From the NCBI GenBank assembly GCA_026419335.1, contig JANZZP010000041.1:1-64000 (forward strand): a DNA stretch of 64,000 nt, given 5' to 3'. The position numbers and the translations under genes were made by a program. Below, in pieces: positions 36,712-47,560 of the stretch. The number at the start of each line of letters is the position of its first letter. Positions within the stretch are counted from its first letter, which is position 1. Origin of the DNA: Elusimicrobiales bacterium. Lineage in GTDB: Bacteria; Elusimicrobiota; Elusimicrobia; Elusimicrobiales; UBA9959. The notes beneath the pieces were generated by a model. That model was given only the letters and a program-made list of their open reading frames with translations. It was not told the DNA's origin and did not search any database.

Positions 36712-37966
36712 TATTTTTAATTATCTTATCCGTTGCTCCAGATAAGTTTTTCAATACATTAAATGATTTTTTTCCTGCATCATTTAATTTTTGTTTATTA
36801 GATATAAAGAATTTAATTCTTGCTTTTATATCATATTCATCTAAAACTATAAAACCACCACCTTTTGTAATCAATTCAAACCCAGAAGTTTTTTGTGAAA
36901 AATAATTAGGTCCAAATAAAACTGGTTTAGAATATATAGATGGTTCAATTAGATTATGTCCTCCAATATTATTTAGTGTTCCACCTACAAAAGCAATATC
37001 ACAAACATAATAAAGCTTTGAAAGGAATCCTAACTTATCAAATATTAAAATATCAGCTTTGATATTTGATAAGTTATTTTCGTACTCAGAAAATCTAATA
37101 TAGCTAAAATTATATTCTTCAAGAATTTTCGTAAATTGAAACATTTTTTCTATATGTCTAGGTACTATTATATATTTAATATCAATAGATTCTGATTTCA
37201 AAAGTTTATATGATTTAACAATTGTTTCAAACTCATCTGGATGAACACTACCAAAAACAATACAAAAAAAACCTCTTTTCCATGATAATATTTTATTAGT
37301 TAAATCCTCATCAACCATCATTGATAAATTGTCATATTTAGTATTTCCAGCAACATAAATTTTTTCCTTAATTAAAAAGGTTGAAAAATATTTCATATCT
37401 TTTTCCGTTTGCACAAAAACTTTTTCTATATTTTTTAAAATAAATTTCACTATAGGTTTTATTAAAAGATATTTTGAATAAGATTTTTCACTCATTTTTC
37501 CATTAATCCAAATTACTCTTGAGTACAAACTAGCAAGTTTAATAAACATAGGCCAAATTTCAGTTTCTGTGACAAATACAATAGAAGGATTTATTTTCTT
37601 AATAAATCTTTTAACTATAAAATAAAAATCAAATGGTATATAATAAACATTCTCTGATATATTAAATGCTTCTTTATAAGCAGTTTCAGTAAATACAGTT
37701 ATGACTATGTTTTTTTTAGCATTAACAAAATAATTTATTAAAGGTTTTGCTGCATTCATTTCTCCAAGAGATGAAAAATGGAATAATATAGTAGATTCTT
37801 TATGTTCTTTAATTTTTTGATATATTCTTTTAAAGTAACTTCTAAGTGTAAATGATTTATTATTAGAAAAAAATAAAAAAAACCACCCAACTAATATAAA
37901 TATCATAATAAGGAAATTATATAAGCCCAAACAAATTATTAATATTATTTTCTTAATGAAACCCAT
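36701..37966 (-). CDS. waaA: Kdo transferase (WaaA/KdtA)
   Basis: The protein has 421 residues from ATG 37966; an ATG at 37984 would add six. An N-terminal membrane helix is followed by the GT30 enzyme: catalytic Glu in FHFSSLGEMNAAKPL, VFVTETEIWPMF, INGKMSEKSY, FGSVHPDEFETIV, and FVGGTLNNIGGHNLIEP. It adds Kdo from CMP-Kdo to lipid A on the cytosolic side. The gene ends a long leftward unit and overlaps the hypothetical gene upstream by 22 bp. Confidence 0.95.
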   Translation of the reverse strand: MGFIKKIILIICLGLYNFLIMIFILVGWFFLFFSNNKSFTLRSYFKRIYQKIKEHKESTILFHFSSLGEMNAAKPLINYFVNAKKNIVITVFTETAYKEAFNISENVYYIPFDFYFIVKRFIKKINPSIVFVTETEIWPMFIKLASLYSRVIWINGKMSEKSYSKYLLIKPIVKFILKNIEKVFVQTEKDMKYFSTFLIKEKIYVAGNTKYDNLSMMVDEDLTNKILSWKRGFFCIVFGSVHPDEFETIVKSYKLLKSESIDIKYIIVPRHIEKMFQFTKILEEYNFSYIRFSEYENNLSNIKADILIFDKLGFLSKLYYVCDIAFVGGTLNNIGGHNLIEPSIYSKPVLFGPNYFSQKTSGFELITKGGGFIVLDEYDIKARIKFFISNKQKLNDAGKKSFNVLKNLSGATDKIIKNILI

Positions 37967-38526
37967 GGTATAATAAAAATCCATGTATATAAAGGAGTAA
38001 GTTGATTATTTATATATTGAATTTGTGATTGAGTTGGATCAATTAAAACAAAAACTTTTTCAATGATATCTTTATTTAAATTTTGAGAAAAAGGTTCATA
38101 AACAAAAATTATCTCTTCTATTGAAAGTCTTTCTTTCTTTGCTTCTTCAAATACCATATCTTTAATTATCTCAAACGAAGTTTTGCTATGAACTAATACA
38201 ACTATATCAAAAATTTTTTTTTCAATATCAGTTAAAGTTTTTTTAAAATTTTGAACTTCTTCTCCAAATGTTAAAAAACCACATGAAATATAATTAACTT
38301 TTTTTAAAGGAATATATCTATTTAAAAATTCTATTTTATCTATTTCAAACGTGTCATATAATACAGAAATTTTGAATTTTGAAACTATTTGAGATACTAT
38401 AGTTTTAAGATTGTATTCAAAATCTTCATCCTTTGTTGATATTTCAATTTGAGAATCTTTTTTCTTAATTTTTCGCTCTATATCATAATAATGTATAGGA
38501 ACTCTAAGACCCTTTATCTTTCTCAT
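37945..38526 (-). CDS. Unrecognised cytosolic protein between secF and waaA
   Basis: The protein has 193 residues from ATG 38526, one base after the secF stop; an in-frame ATG ten codons upstream lies inside secF. No signal peptide or clear membrane helix is seen. Alternating beta strands and helices (FKISVLYDTFEID, KVNYISCGFLTFGEE, IFDIVVLVHSKTSFEII, IEEIIFVYEPFSQ, KVFVLIDPTQSQIQ) suggest a three-layer alpha/beta fold. I do not recognise the family. It is translationally coupled to both secF and waaA. Confidence 0.65.
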   Translation of the reverse strand: MRKIKGLRVPIHYYDIERKIKKKDSQIEISTKDEDFEYNLKTIVSQIVSKFKISVLYDTFEIDKIEFLNRYIPLKKVNYISCGFLTFGEEVQNFKKTLTDIEKKIFDIVVLVHSKTSFEIIKDMVFEEAKKERLSIEEIIFVYEPFSQNLNKDIIEKVFVLIDPTQSQIQYINNQLTPLYTWIFIIPWVSLRK

Positions 38527-38527
38527 T

Positions 38528-39409
38528 TTACTTCTCTTTCTGCCACATATATGCAAATGAAGTAGCTATAGTTACAGTGGAATAAACACCGCTTATTGTT
38601 CCAATTAACATACAAAATGAAAAATCTTTAATAGATGAACCTCCCCAAATATATAATACTATAAGAACCATAAAAACGGTAAGAGAAGTTATAACAGTTC
38701 TTGAAAGTGTTTCATTAATGCTGATATTTATAAGATTATATAAATCCATTTTAGGAAATTTTTTAATGTTTTCTCGTATTCTATCATATATTACAATAGT
38801 ATCATTTATAGAGTATCCAGCTATTGTTAAAAGTGCAGCCACTATTACTAGGTCTAATTCTCCACCAACAAGAATTAATGCTATTGTAGCTACAAACACA
38901 TCGTGTAACAATGCTATAACACCACTTATACCCCATATTGGGTTTGAAAATCTAAATGCTATATATATAATAATTCCAAACATAGAAAGTATTATTGCAA
39001 AGAATGCCTTTTTTGTAAGTTCCCTTCCTACTACAGGTCCAACGAAATCTCTTTTTTCTTCTATAAACTTCAAACCTTTCTCTTCAAAAGCAGAAATTAT
39101 TTTGTTTGCATATTCATTAACATTATCCTGCTTTCCCTTAACAAGAAATGCAAATGAATTATTTTCATAAGTTCTTATTTTAGCATCTATTTTCTTATCA
39201 TATAATATATTCCTTAATTGCGAAATGTCTTGAGGTTGATTAAATTTCAGTTGTAATAAAGTTCCTCCTGTAAAATCAAGTCCAAGATTTAATCCTTTTA
39301 GATATATTATAATTAAACCTAAAATTATTACAGTTATAAAAAGTATTAAATATAATTTTGATTTTCCAACAAAATCTATCTTGGTCTTAGGTATAAGTTT
39401 TAGCGACAT
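38528..39409 (-). CDS. secF: Protein translocase subunit SecF
   Basis: The protein has 293 residues and six membrane segments. Conserved SecF marks are LGLDFTGGTLLQLKF near the start, DFVGPVVGREL, SINDTIVIYDRIREN, and SINETLSRTVITSLTV. With SecD it uses the proton motive force to pull secreted proteins through SecYEG. It follows secD by 10 bp. Confidence 0.97.
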   Translation of the reverse strand: MSLKLIPKTKIDFVGKSKLYLILFITVIILGLIIIYLKGLNLGLDFTGGTLLQLKFNQPQDISQLRNILYDKKIDAKIRTYENNSFAFLVKGKQDNVNEYANKIISAFEEKGLKFIEEKRDFVGPVVGRELTKKAFFAIILSMFGIIIYIAFRFSNPIWGISGVIALLHDVFVATIALILVGGELDLVIVAALLTIAGYSINDTIVIYDRIRENIKKFPKMDLYNLINISINETLSRTVITSLTVFMVLIVLYIWGGSSIKDFSFCMLIGTISGVYSTVTIATSFAYMWQKEK

Positions 39410-39419
39410 AGTACCTCCA

Positions 39420-40847
39420 TTAAATACTTAAACTTTTAGGATTTGAAGTTAAATACATTTCATATATAGTTCTAGTTACATATACAGAGGTAAACACACC
39501 AACAACAAGACCTATAGTAAGTGTTGTAGCAAACCCCTTAACAGGTCCAGAACCAAACTGAAATAAAAAAACACTTGTAATCCAAGTTGTTAAATTTGAG
39601 TCAAATATAGCGCTCCATGCTTTACTATAAGCTGTAGATATTATAAGAGGTAAAGGCTTATTAATTTCTGATTCTTCCCTCATCCTCTCAAGTATAAGAA
39701 CATTTGCATCAACTGCCATAGCAATACTTAGTATTATTCCTGCAATTCCAGGGAGAGTTAAAGTAGCACCAAAATAAGAAAGAACACCGATAAGTATAAC
39801 TAAATTAAAAATCATTCCAATACTTGCAACTATTCCACCACCTCTGTAATAAATTATAATAAAGACAAAAACTAATAAAAGCCCTATTATACTTGCATTA
39901 AGCCCTTTCTTTATAGAATCTTCTCCAAGTGTTGGACCTACAACTCTTTTCTCTATTATTTTTACTGGGGCTGGCAGAGCACCACTTCTAAGTATCAACG
40001 CAATATTTCTAGCTTCCTCCATTGTAAAATTACCTTCAATTACACCCTTTCCCATAGTAATTTCACTTTTTATTACAGGAGCTGTATAAACAATATTATC
40101 AAGAACAATGGCTAATTTTTTGCCTATATTATTTGCAGTTATCTTTTCAAAAATTTTCCCACCTTCTTTATTAAATGAAAAAGCAATAGTTGGCATTCCA
40201 AATTGGTCAGTATCTACTCTGGCAGATTCAAGATATGCCCCTGTTATTTGAACAGTTGCCTGTAAAACATAATATTTAAATCTTCCTTCTTCATCAGTCT
40301 TACCTCTGAGTACTTTAAGGTGAGATGGAATTTTTTTAGTAAATTCAGGTAATAAGTTACCTTCTTTATCAAAAACTGGTTTATTTTCATTTTCAATCTC
40401 AGATATGATTTTAAAAGACATTGACGATTCATCGACAAGCATAAACTCAAGCAAGGCAGTTTTGCCAATAAGTGATTCTGCTTGTTCTGTCTTAGATATA
40501 CCTGGAAGTTCTACATTTATCCATTTTTCACCAACCTTTGCTATTGGAACTTCGCTTATTCCGTATGCATCAACTCTGTTTCTTATTATTTCAATTGCTC
40601 TTTGAAGAGCATCTTGAATTTTTTCTTTTTTTTCTAATTTATCAACTTCAAGCTCAAGTAATAGTTGAGTGCCACCTCTTAGATCAAGCCCAAGATTAAG
40701 TATATGTTTAGGTCTTTCTTTCATAGCTTCAAGTTTTTCACGCTCATCTTGAGATTTTGTATACCATTCAAATGTTGGATAGATTAAGATAACACTTATT
40801 ATAAAAGATAAAAGCACCACTGACATTCTAATATGAAGCCCTTTCAT
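39420..40847 (-). CDS. secD: Protein translocase subunit SecD
   Basis: The protein has 475 residues. It has the first membrane helix, the P1 domain with LGLDLRGGTQLLLEL and VDAYGISEVPI, and the C-terminal membrane block with GLLLVFVFIIIYYRGGG and AMAVDANVLILERMREE. SecD works with SecF and YajC; the order yajC-secD-secF is the classic one. The start follows the yajC stop by two bases. Confidence 0.97.
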   Translation of the reverse strand: MKGLHIRMSVVLLSFIISVILIYPTFEWYTKSQDEREKLEAMKERPKHILNLGLDLRGGTQLLLELEVDKLEKKEKIQDALQRAIEIIRNRVDAYGISEVPIAKVGEKWINVELPGISKTEQAESLIGKTALLEFMLVDESSMSFKIISEIENENKPVFDKEGNLLPEFTKKIPSHLKVLRGKTDEEGRFKYYVLQATVQITGAYLESARVDTDQFGMPTIAFSFNKEGGKIFEKITANNIGKKLAIVLDNIVYTAPVIKSEITMGKGVIEGNFTMEEARNIALILRSGALPAPVKIIEKRVVGPTLGEDSIKKGLNASIIGLLLVFVFIIIYYRGGGIVASIGMIFNLVILIGVLSYFGATLTLPGIAGIILSIAMAVDANVLILERMREESEINKPLPLIISTAYSKAWSAIFDSNLTTWITSVFLFQFGSGPVKGFATTLTIGLVVGVFTSVYVTRTIYEMYLTSNPKSLSI

Positions 40848-40849
40848 AA

Positions 40850-41122
40850 TTACTCCTTTAATAAATTACTAACAGCAGATTTTACAGCTTTTACTTTTAC
40901 ATTTTTAGATATTTCAAGTTCAATTTCGTTATCCGTTACAGAAGTTATAATTCCAATTATACCTCCAACAGTAAGAACTTTATCACCAATTTTTAACTCA
41001 TTAAGCATTTTTTGCCTTTCCTTCATTTGTTTTTGTTGTGGTCTTATAAGTAAAAAGTAAAATATTACTATCATTAAAATGAGTGGAAAAATATTCGCAA
41101 GTATTTGATTCATTCCATTCAT
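40850..41122 (-). CDS. yajC: Preprotein translocase subunit YajC
   Basis: The protein has 90 residues: one N-terminal membrane helix (IFPLILMIVIFYFLLIRPQQK) with the family motif RPQQKQMKERQKM and the small beta domain LKIGDKVLTVGGIIGII. It associates with SecDF. A GGAGG site precedes the ATG, and an extended -10 lies about 30 bp upstream. Confidence 0.96.
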   Translation of the reverse strand: MNGMNQILANIFPLILMIVIFYFLLIRPQQKQMKERQKMLNELKIGDKVLTVGGIIGIITSVTDNEIELEISKNVKVKAVKSAVSNLLKE

Positions 41123-41152
41123 AATTCCTCCTTTACATAAAACAATAATTTT

Positions 41153-41161
41153 ATTTTAACA
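41153..41161 (-). promoter_or_regulatory. Internal extended -10 promoter (TGTTAAAAT) before yajC
   Basis: On the minus strand TGT precedes the hexamer TAAAAT (41153-41158). The start site would fall near 41146, giving a leader of about 24 nt that contains the GGAGG of yajC. It could give yajC-secD-secF-waaA expression apart from tgt. Confidence 0.4.
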
Positions 41162-41184
41162 TATTTTTTAAATTTAAAATTGAT

Positions 41185-43388
<2,204 letters not shown>

Positions 43389-43396
<8 letters not shown>

Positions 43397-44522
43397 AAAT
43401 TTTTTCAATATCCATTATTTTTGAACCTGGATAATAAAATTCAAGAATTTTTGTATATTTATATCCAAGATCAGCCATTTTTCTTGCTCCATCTTGGCAA
43501 AGTCCTACCCCATGACCCCATCCTCTACCATATAATTTAAAACCATTTTTATTTTTTTCTATCTTGGTTATTAAAGTGCTTTTCATTTCGTAACTTCCTA
43601 AATATTCTCTAAATGCCTTTGCTTCAATTTTTATATTACCTTTATCTGTTAAAATAGAAAAACGTATAGTTCTTCCACTTTTATCCTTTGAATATATTTT
43701 AAAATCTTTTATTTTGTTAACAAAATATCCATTTCTATTTAAAAACTCTATAATATCTTTAAAATTCAAAAAAAGAATCCAATTATAATTATTAGAATAT
43801 TTAGCATAGGGATCTTTTATTCCTTTTAAAGGGTATATTTTATTTTCATTCCAAAGATTAGAAGGATTTGTTGTATGACCACCAGAATTTGCATGGTAGT
43901 ATGAAGGAAATATTTTCCCTTTATATGTCAATACCTCTCCTAAAGTTTCATTTACTGCTGCTATTACTTGCGGAGATATGTTTTCAAAGCCAGTATATAC
44001 TTGATGTCTAACCGTTGAAGTTAAATCATAACTAACGTTTTTATTAAGGTAATAAATAGCATAAGTTCTTGCAGCAACGGCTTGTGCTTTAAGAGCTTCC
44101 TGAGGCCATGATGGACCCATTTCAGGAGTAAGTACTCCCCATAAATATCTTTCAAGTTCTAAATATTCAACTAGATTAAGTTTTCCATCTTCTACATATA
44201 TTTTAAATTTCCCACGATATTTTGTGCCATCAATAATAATATAACTATGTGGATTTCCTGATTCTAACCATAATGGAGAAGAAAGTTTCTCTGTATTTAT
44301 TAAAATGAAATTATCTTTTGTTGTTGTTATTTCATAATCATAATTTTCAATAATTGCATATTTTTCTTTAGTTTTTTCTTCAGTTATATAAGCAGTTCCA
44401 GACGATTTAATAAATATTTTATTTAAAGACGATTTAATTAGAATTCTTATTTCAATATTTTTTTTTATTCCATCTGCAGCAGTTAAAGCTAATAAAAGAT
44501 TAAAAAAGAAAATTATTTTCAT
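43389..44522 (-). CDS. SpoIID/LytB-domain exported protein
   Basis: The protein has 377 residues. A signal peptide (1-17) is followed by the SpoIID domain: YLWGVLTPEMGPSWPQEALK with the catalytic Glu, AQAVAARTYAIYYL, YYHANSGGHTTNP and the terminal GRGWGHGVGLCQDGARKMA. SpoIID proteins are lytic transglycosylases acting on denuded glycan strands; outside spore formers they are found in many diderms, often as cell-wall remodelling or amidase-enhancer proteins. It sits between ruvB and queA with overlaps on both sides. Confidence 0.93.
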
Positions 44523-45525
44523 CGATTTTTCTATCTGTAGTTATACCTAAATGTTGGCATGCTTTTTTTGTTAGCACTCTTCCACGTGGAGTTCTTTTAA
44601 GAAAGCCAGCTTTTATAAGGTAAGGTTCTATTACATCAGTAATAGTATCAATTTCTTCAGAAATTGCAACAGCTATATTTTCTACACCAACAGGACCTCC
44701 ATTAAACTTTTCTGCAATAACAGTAAGCAAGATTCTGTCTATTTTATCAAGTCCTTCTTCATCTATTTCCATTGAATTCATAGAATCAATTGCAATTTTA
44801 TCTGTAATAACTCCATTAGATTTAACCTCAGCAAAATCTCTTACTCTTTTAAGAAGCCGATTGGCAATTCGCGGAGTTCCTCTAGATCTTTTAGCTATTT
44901 CAATAGCACCTTCATTAGTTATTTTAACTTTAAGCAACGATGCAGATCTTTTTATAATTTGAACTATTTCATCTATTTCATAAAAACTGAGATTTTCAAC
45001 AATACCGAATCTATCACGTAGTGGACTTGTTAAAAGTCCACTACGTGTCGTAGCTCCTATTATTGTTATCTTTGGAATCTTTATTTTAAGAGTAGTTGAA
45101 CCTACTCCTTTCCCAGTATTAATATAAAAATTGAAATCTTCCATAACTGGATAAATAGATTCTTCCACAGCAACATTAAGGCGATGAATCTCATCTATAA
45201 AAAGAACATCACCCTCAGAAAGCTCTGTTGTAAGTATTGATGCTAGATCACCAGGTTTAGTAAGTACAGGTCCTGATGTTACTTTTATATTAACACCCAT
45301 TTCATTAGCTATAATATAAGCTAGTGTTGTTTTACCAAGTCCTGGAGGAGCATAAAAAAGACAATGATCAAGTGGTTCTTTCCTTTTAAGTGCTGCTTCT
45401 ATGTATACTTTAAGATTATCTTTAACTTTTGATTGCCCTATAAATTCAGATAATATTTTAGGTCTGAGTGAGTATTCAAACATTTCTTCATTCTTATCAA
45501 TTGAATTCTTGTAAATATAATCCAT
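44500..45525 (-). CDS. ruvB: Holliday junction helicase subunit RuvB
   Basis: The protein has 341 residues. Walker A APPGLGKTTLAYIIANEM, Walker B LFIDEIHRLN, the sensor segment ATTRSGLLTSPLRDRFGI and the winged-helix C-terminus (RTPRGRVLTKKACQHLG) are all present. RuvB hexamers drive branch migration with RuvA, encoded 6 bp upstream. The coding sequence holds a perfect 14-bp inverted repeat at 45015-45047. Confidence 0.98.
   Translation of the reverse strand: MDYIYKNSIDKNEEMFEYSLRPKILSEFIGQSKVKDNLKVYIEAALKRKEPLDHCLFYAPPGLGKTTLAYIIANEMGVNIKVTSGPVLTKPGDLASILTTELSEGDVLFIDEIHRLNVAVEESIYPVMEDFNFYINTGKGVGSTTLKIKIPKITIIGATTRSGLLTSPLRDRFGIVENLSFYEIDEIVQIIKRSASLLKVKITNEGAIEIAKRSRGTPRIANRLLKRVRDFAEVKSNGVITDKIAIDSMNSMEIDEEGLDKIDRILLTVIAEKFNGGPVGVENIAVAISEEIDTITDVIEPYLIKAGFLKRTPRGRVLTKKACQHLGITTDRKIDENNFLF
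45015..45047. repeat. Perfect 14-bp inverted repeat inside ruvB
   Basis: CACGTAGTGGACTT at 45015-45028 and its exact inverse at 45034-45047 are separated by 5 nt. The arms are far richer in GC than the surroundings. The segment codes the conserved sensor motif RSGLLTSPLR, so codon choice may explain it. Confidence 0.8.
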
Positions 45526-45531
45526 ATCAAT

Positions 45532-46143
45532 TTACCTTTTAGAAAGTATTTTCAGTGACACTTTTATAATATCTTCAAGCGTCATATTTTTATCTTTATT
45601 TTCTGATATAACTTGAGAAACAGTTGATTTAACATCAGTCATTTTATATCCTAAGTTAACTAGGGCATTTATAGCAGTATCATAATTTTTAGAATAAGAC
45701 TCAAATATTATTTGATCATGTTCAGATAATTCATCTTTAATCTTATCTCTCAAAAAGTTTATTATTTTTTTTGAAGTTTTAGAAGTAAAACCAAAAATTT
45801 CTTTTAAAAGTTTTTCATCTCCTTTTAATACTGCCTTTCTAAAATTAGAAACAGATTTTTGAATTTTATTAAGGTATTCTATTGCTTTTGTATTTCCGGT
45901 ATTAGGTATTGAATTCTTTAAAATATCAAATAATTCTTTTTCTTCTTCATTTAGAAATCCATATAATTTTATTCCTTCATACATACTAAAAGAAGTTATT
46001 ATAAATATCTCAATCTCTAACCCAATTGTTAGTTTAGTAATATCATTTTCTGTCATAATAATTTCATAACCAACACCAAAATTTTCAACTACAATTGAAG
46101 ATTTATTAATTTTAATAACTTTCCCTTTTAAATATGACATCAT
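45532..46143 (-). CDS. ruvA: Holliday junction branch-migration subunit RuvA
   Basis: The protein has 203 residues. It has the N-terminal OB fold (YLKGKVIKINKSSIVVENFGVGYEI), helix-hairpin-helix regions that are less typical than usual (NTGNTKAIEYLNKI; FGFTSKTSKKIINFLRDKI), and the C-terminal RuvB-binding domain (ALVNLGYKMTDVKSTVSQVI). RuvA tetramers bind the junction and load RuvB. The start ATG overlaps the ruvC stop by 4 bp. Confidence 0.93.
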   Translation of the reverse strand: MMSYLKGKVIKINKSSIVVENFGVGYEIIMTENDITKLTIGLEIEIFIITSFSMYEGIKLYGFLNEEEKELFDILKNSIPNTGNTKAIEYLNKIQKSVSNFRKAVLKGDEKLLKEIFGFTSKTSKKIINFLRDKIKDELSEHDQIIFESYSKNYDTAINALVNLGYKMTDVKSTVSQVISENKDKNMTLEDIIKVSLKILSKR

Positions 46144-46631
46144 ATAGTTATTTTATTTTTAAGAAAAAAAAACCGTGAAGCAGCAATTCCAATAGAAATA
46201 GCATCACTAACATCTGGATAAAGTTTCTCTTTTATGCCAAACATTATTCTTATCACTCTTTCAACATAATATTTATCTGCCCTTCCATTTCCACATACAA
46301 GTTTTTTAACAGATAAAGGATTATACTCTCTATATTTAATACCATAATTTTCAAAAGCAAGCAAAATTATCCCTTTAGCATAAAATGAAAAAACTTGAGT
46401 CTTTATTTTACCAGAAAAAAACATTTCTTCAATAGCACCTTCTGTAATAGAGTATTTTTCTATTTTTTCAGATATTTCGTCATATATATTTTTAAGTCTT
46501 AAAGAAAGTTTTTGTTTTGGATTAGTTTTTATTAAACCAAAATCTCTTAATAGTATTTTCTTGCCATCAGTTTCTATTACTGACCACCCTGTATCTTCAA
46601 GTCCAGGATCAATTGAAAGAAAGATATTCAT
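46140..46631 (-). CDS. ruvC: Holliday junction resolvase RuvC
   Basis: The protein has 163 residues from ATG 46631. The acidic catalytic residues are in FLSIDPGLEDTG, GAIEEMFFSGK and DVSDAISIGIAA. RuvC nicks junctions held by RuvAB. The order yebC-ruvC-ruvA-ruvB is widespread. It follows yebC by 8 bp. Confidence 0.95.
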   Translation of the reverse strand: MNIFLSIDPGLEDTGWSVIETDGKKILLRDFGLIKTNPKQKLSLRLKNIYDEISEKIEKYSITEGAIEEMFFSGKIKTQVFSFYAKGIILLAFENYGIKYREYNPLSVKKLVCGNGRADKYYVERVIRIMFGIKEKLYPDVSDAISIGIAASRFFFLKNKITI

Positions 46632-46639
46632 CAACAACT

Positions 46640-47392
46640 CTATTTCATTAGTTTATCCATCAGTTCTGATGGAATATCAAAATTAGAATAAATATTTTTA
46701 ACATCATCATGATTTTCTAACTCATCCATCATTTTTATTATAGTAGATGCTTTTTCTTCATCCGTTACATTAACAGTATTTTTGGGTAACATTGTTATTT
46801 CAGAAGATGATATGTTTATACCTTTTAATTTAAGATTATTAATAACATTTTCAAAATTTTCGACTGGTGTTGTTATTTCATAGATATCACCTTCAACTTT
46901 TATATCTTCAGCACCACAATCTACCGCTATATCAAACATTTTTTCTTCTTGAACAGTTCCTTTATTAATAGTTATGAATCCCTTTCTTTCGAATATCCAA
47001 CTAACACAGCCATTTGTCCCCATATTTCCACCATGTCTTTCTAATATAACTCTCAACTCATTAAAGGTTCTATTTTTATTATCTGTTGTTGCTTCAATCA
47101 TTACAGCAATACCACCTGGTCCATATCCTTCATACACAACTTCTTCATAACTTGCTCCTGGAATTTGTCCTGTACCTCTCATTATTGCTCTTTTTATATT
47201 ATCCATTGGCATATTTACTTCTTTAGCATCTTCAATTGCTTTTCTTAATCTTGGATTTTTCTCAGGTTCTCCACCACCTAATTTTGCCGCTATTGTTATC
47301 TCTTTTATAAGTTTTGTGAAAATCTTACTTTTTTTAGCATCATTGGCAGCTTTTTTATGTTTTATTCCTGCCCAGTGAGAATGTCCACCCAT
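46640..47392 (-). CDS. yebC: YebC/PmpR-family regulator or translation factor
   Basis: The protein has 250 residues, beginning GGHSHWAGIKHKKAANDAKK, the family signature, and containing YEGYGPGGIAVMIEATTDNK. YebC proteins have been described both as DNA-binding regulators and, more recently, as ribosome-associated factors that ease proline-rich stalls. It is the first gene of the long leftward unit and commonly lies next to ruvC. A GGAGG site precedes the ATG. Confidence 0.96.
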   Translation of the reverse strand: MGGHSHWAGIKHKKAANDAKKSKIFTKLIKEITIAAKLGGGEPEKNPRLRKAIEDAKEVNMPMDNIKRAIMRGTGQIPGASYEEVVYEGYGPGGIAVMIEATTDNKNRTFNELRVILERHGGNMGTNGCVSWIFERKGFITINKGTVQEEKMFDIAVDCGAEDIKVEGDIYEITTPVENFENVINNLKLKGINISSSEITMLPKNTVNVTDEEKASTIIKMMDELENHDDVKNIYSNFDIPSELMDKLMK

Positions 47393-47416
47393 TATTCCTC
47401 CAAAATAAAAAACATT

Positions 47417-47422
47417 ATTATA
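47417..47422 (-). promoter_or_regulatory. Candidate -10 box for yebC-ruvCAB
   Basis: TATAAT on the minus strand would give a start near 47410 and an 18-nt leader that includes the yebC GGAGG. The -35 region is not clear. Confidence 0.35.
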
Positions 47423-47439
47423 AAGATTATTTTATAAAA

Positions 47440-47445
47440 TATAAT
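47440..47445 (+). promoter_or_regulatory. Candidate -10 box for tRNA-Arg
   Basis: TATAAT lies 30 bp before the first base of the tRNA; transcription would begin near 47452. The -35 match is weak. It is back-to-back with the yebC promoter. Confidence 0.4.
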
Positions 47446-47475
47446 TGTAATTTTACAACTTGCTGGAAATTTGAA

Positions 47476-47548
47476 GCCCCCTTAGCTCAAGGGATAGAGC
47501 AGCTGCCTTCGAAGCAGTTGGTTAGAGGTTCGAGTCCTCTAGGGGGCA
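47476..47548 (+). tRNA. tRNA-Arg (anticodon UCG)
   Basis: A 73-nt cloverleaf: acceptor GCCCCCT pairs exactly with AGGGGGC; D stem GCTC/GAGC; anticodon stem GCTGC/GCAGT with loop CTTCGAA, anticodon TCG; five-base variable loop; T stem AGAGG/CCTCT with loop TTCGAGT; discriminator A. The 3' CCA is not encoded (CAC follows). It would read CGN arginine codons, which are rare in this AT-rich genome beside AGA. It lies just upstream of a TPR/SpoIID-like gene and is probably cotranscribed with it. Confidence 0.97.
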
Positions 47549-47560
47549 CATGAGGTGAAC

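Noticed and set aside
41123..41184. PreQ1 riboswitch near tgt/queA
   Set aside because: The gap lies downstream of tgt and no preQ1 aptamer pattern is visible there or before queA.
47393..47475. Small RNA or riboswitch between yebC and tRNA-Arg
   Set aside because: The 83-bp gap is AT-rich with two divergent -10 boxes and no convincing structure.
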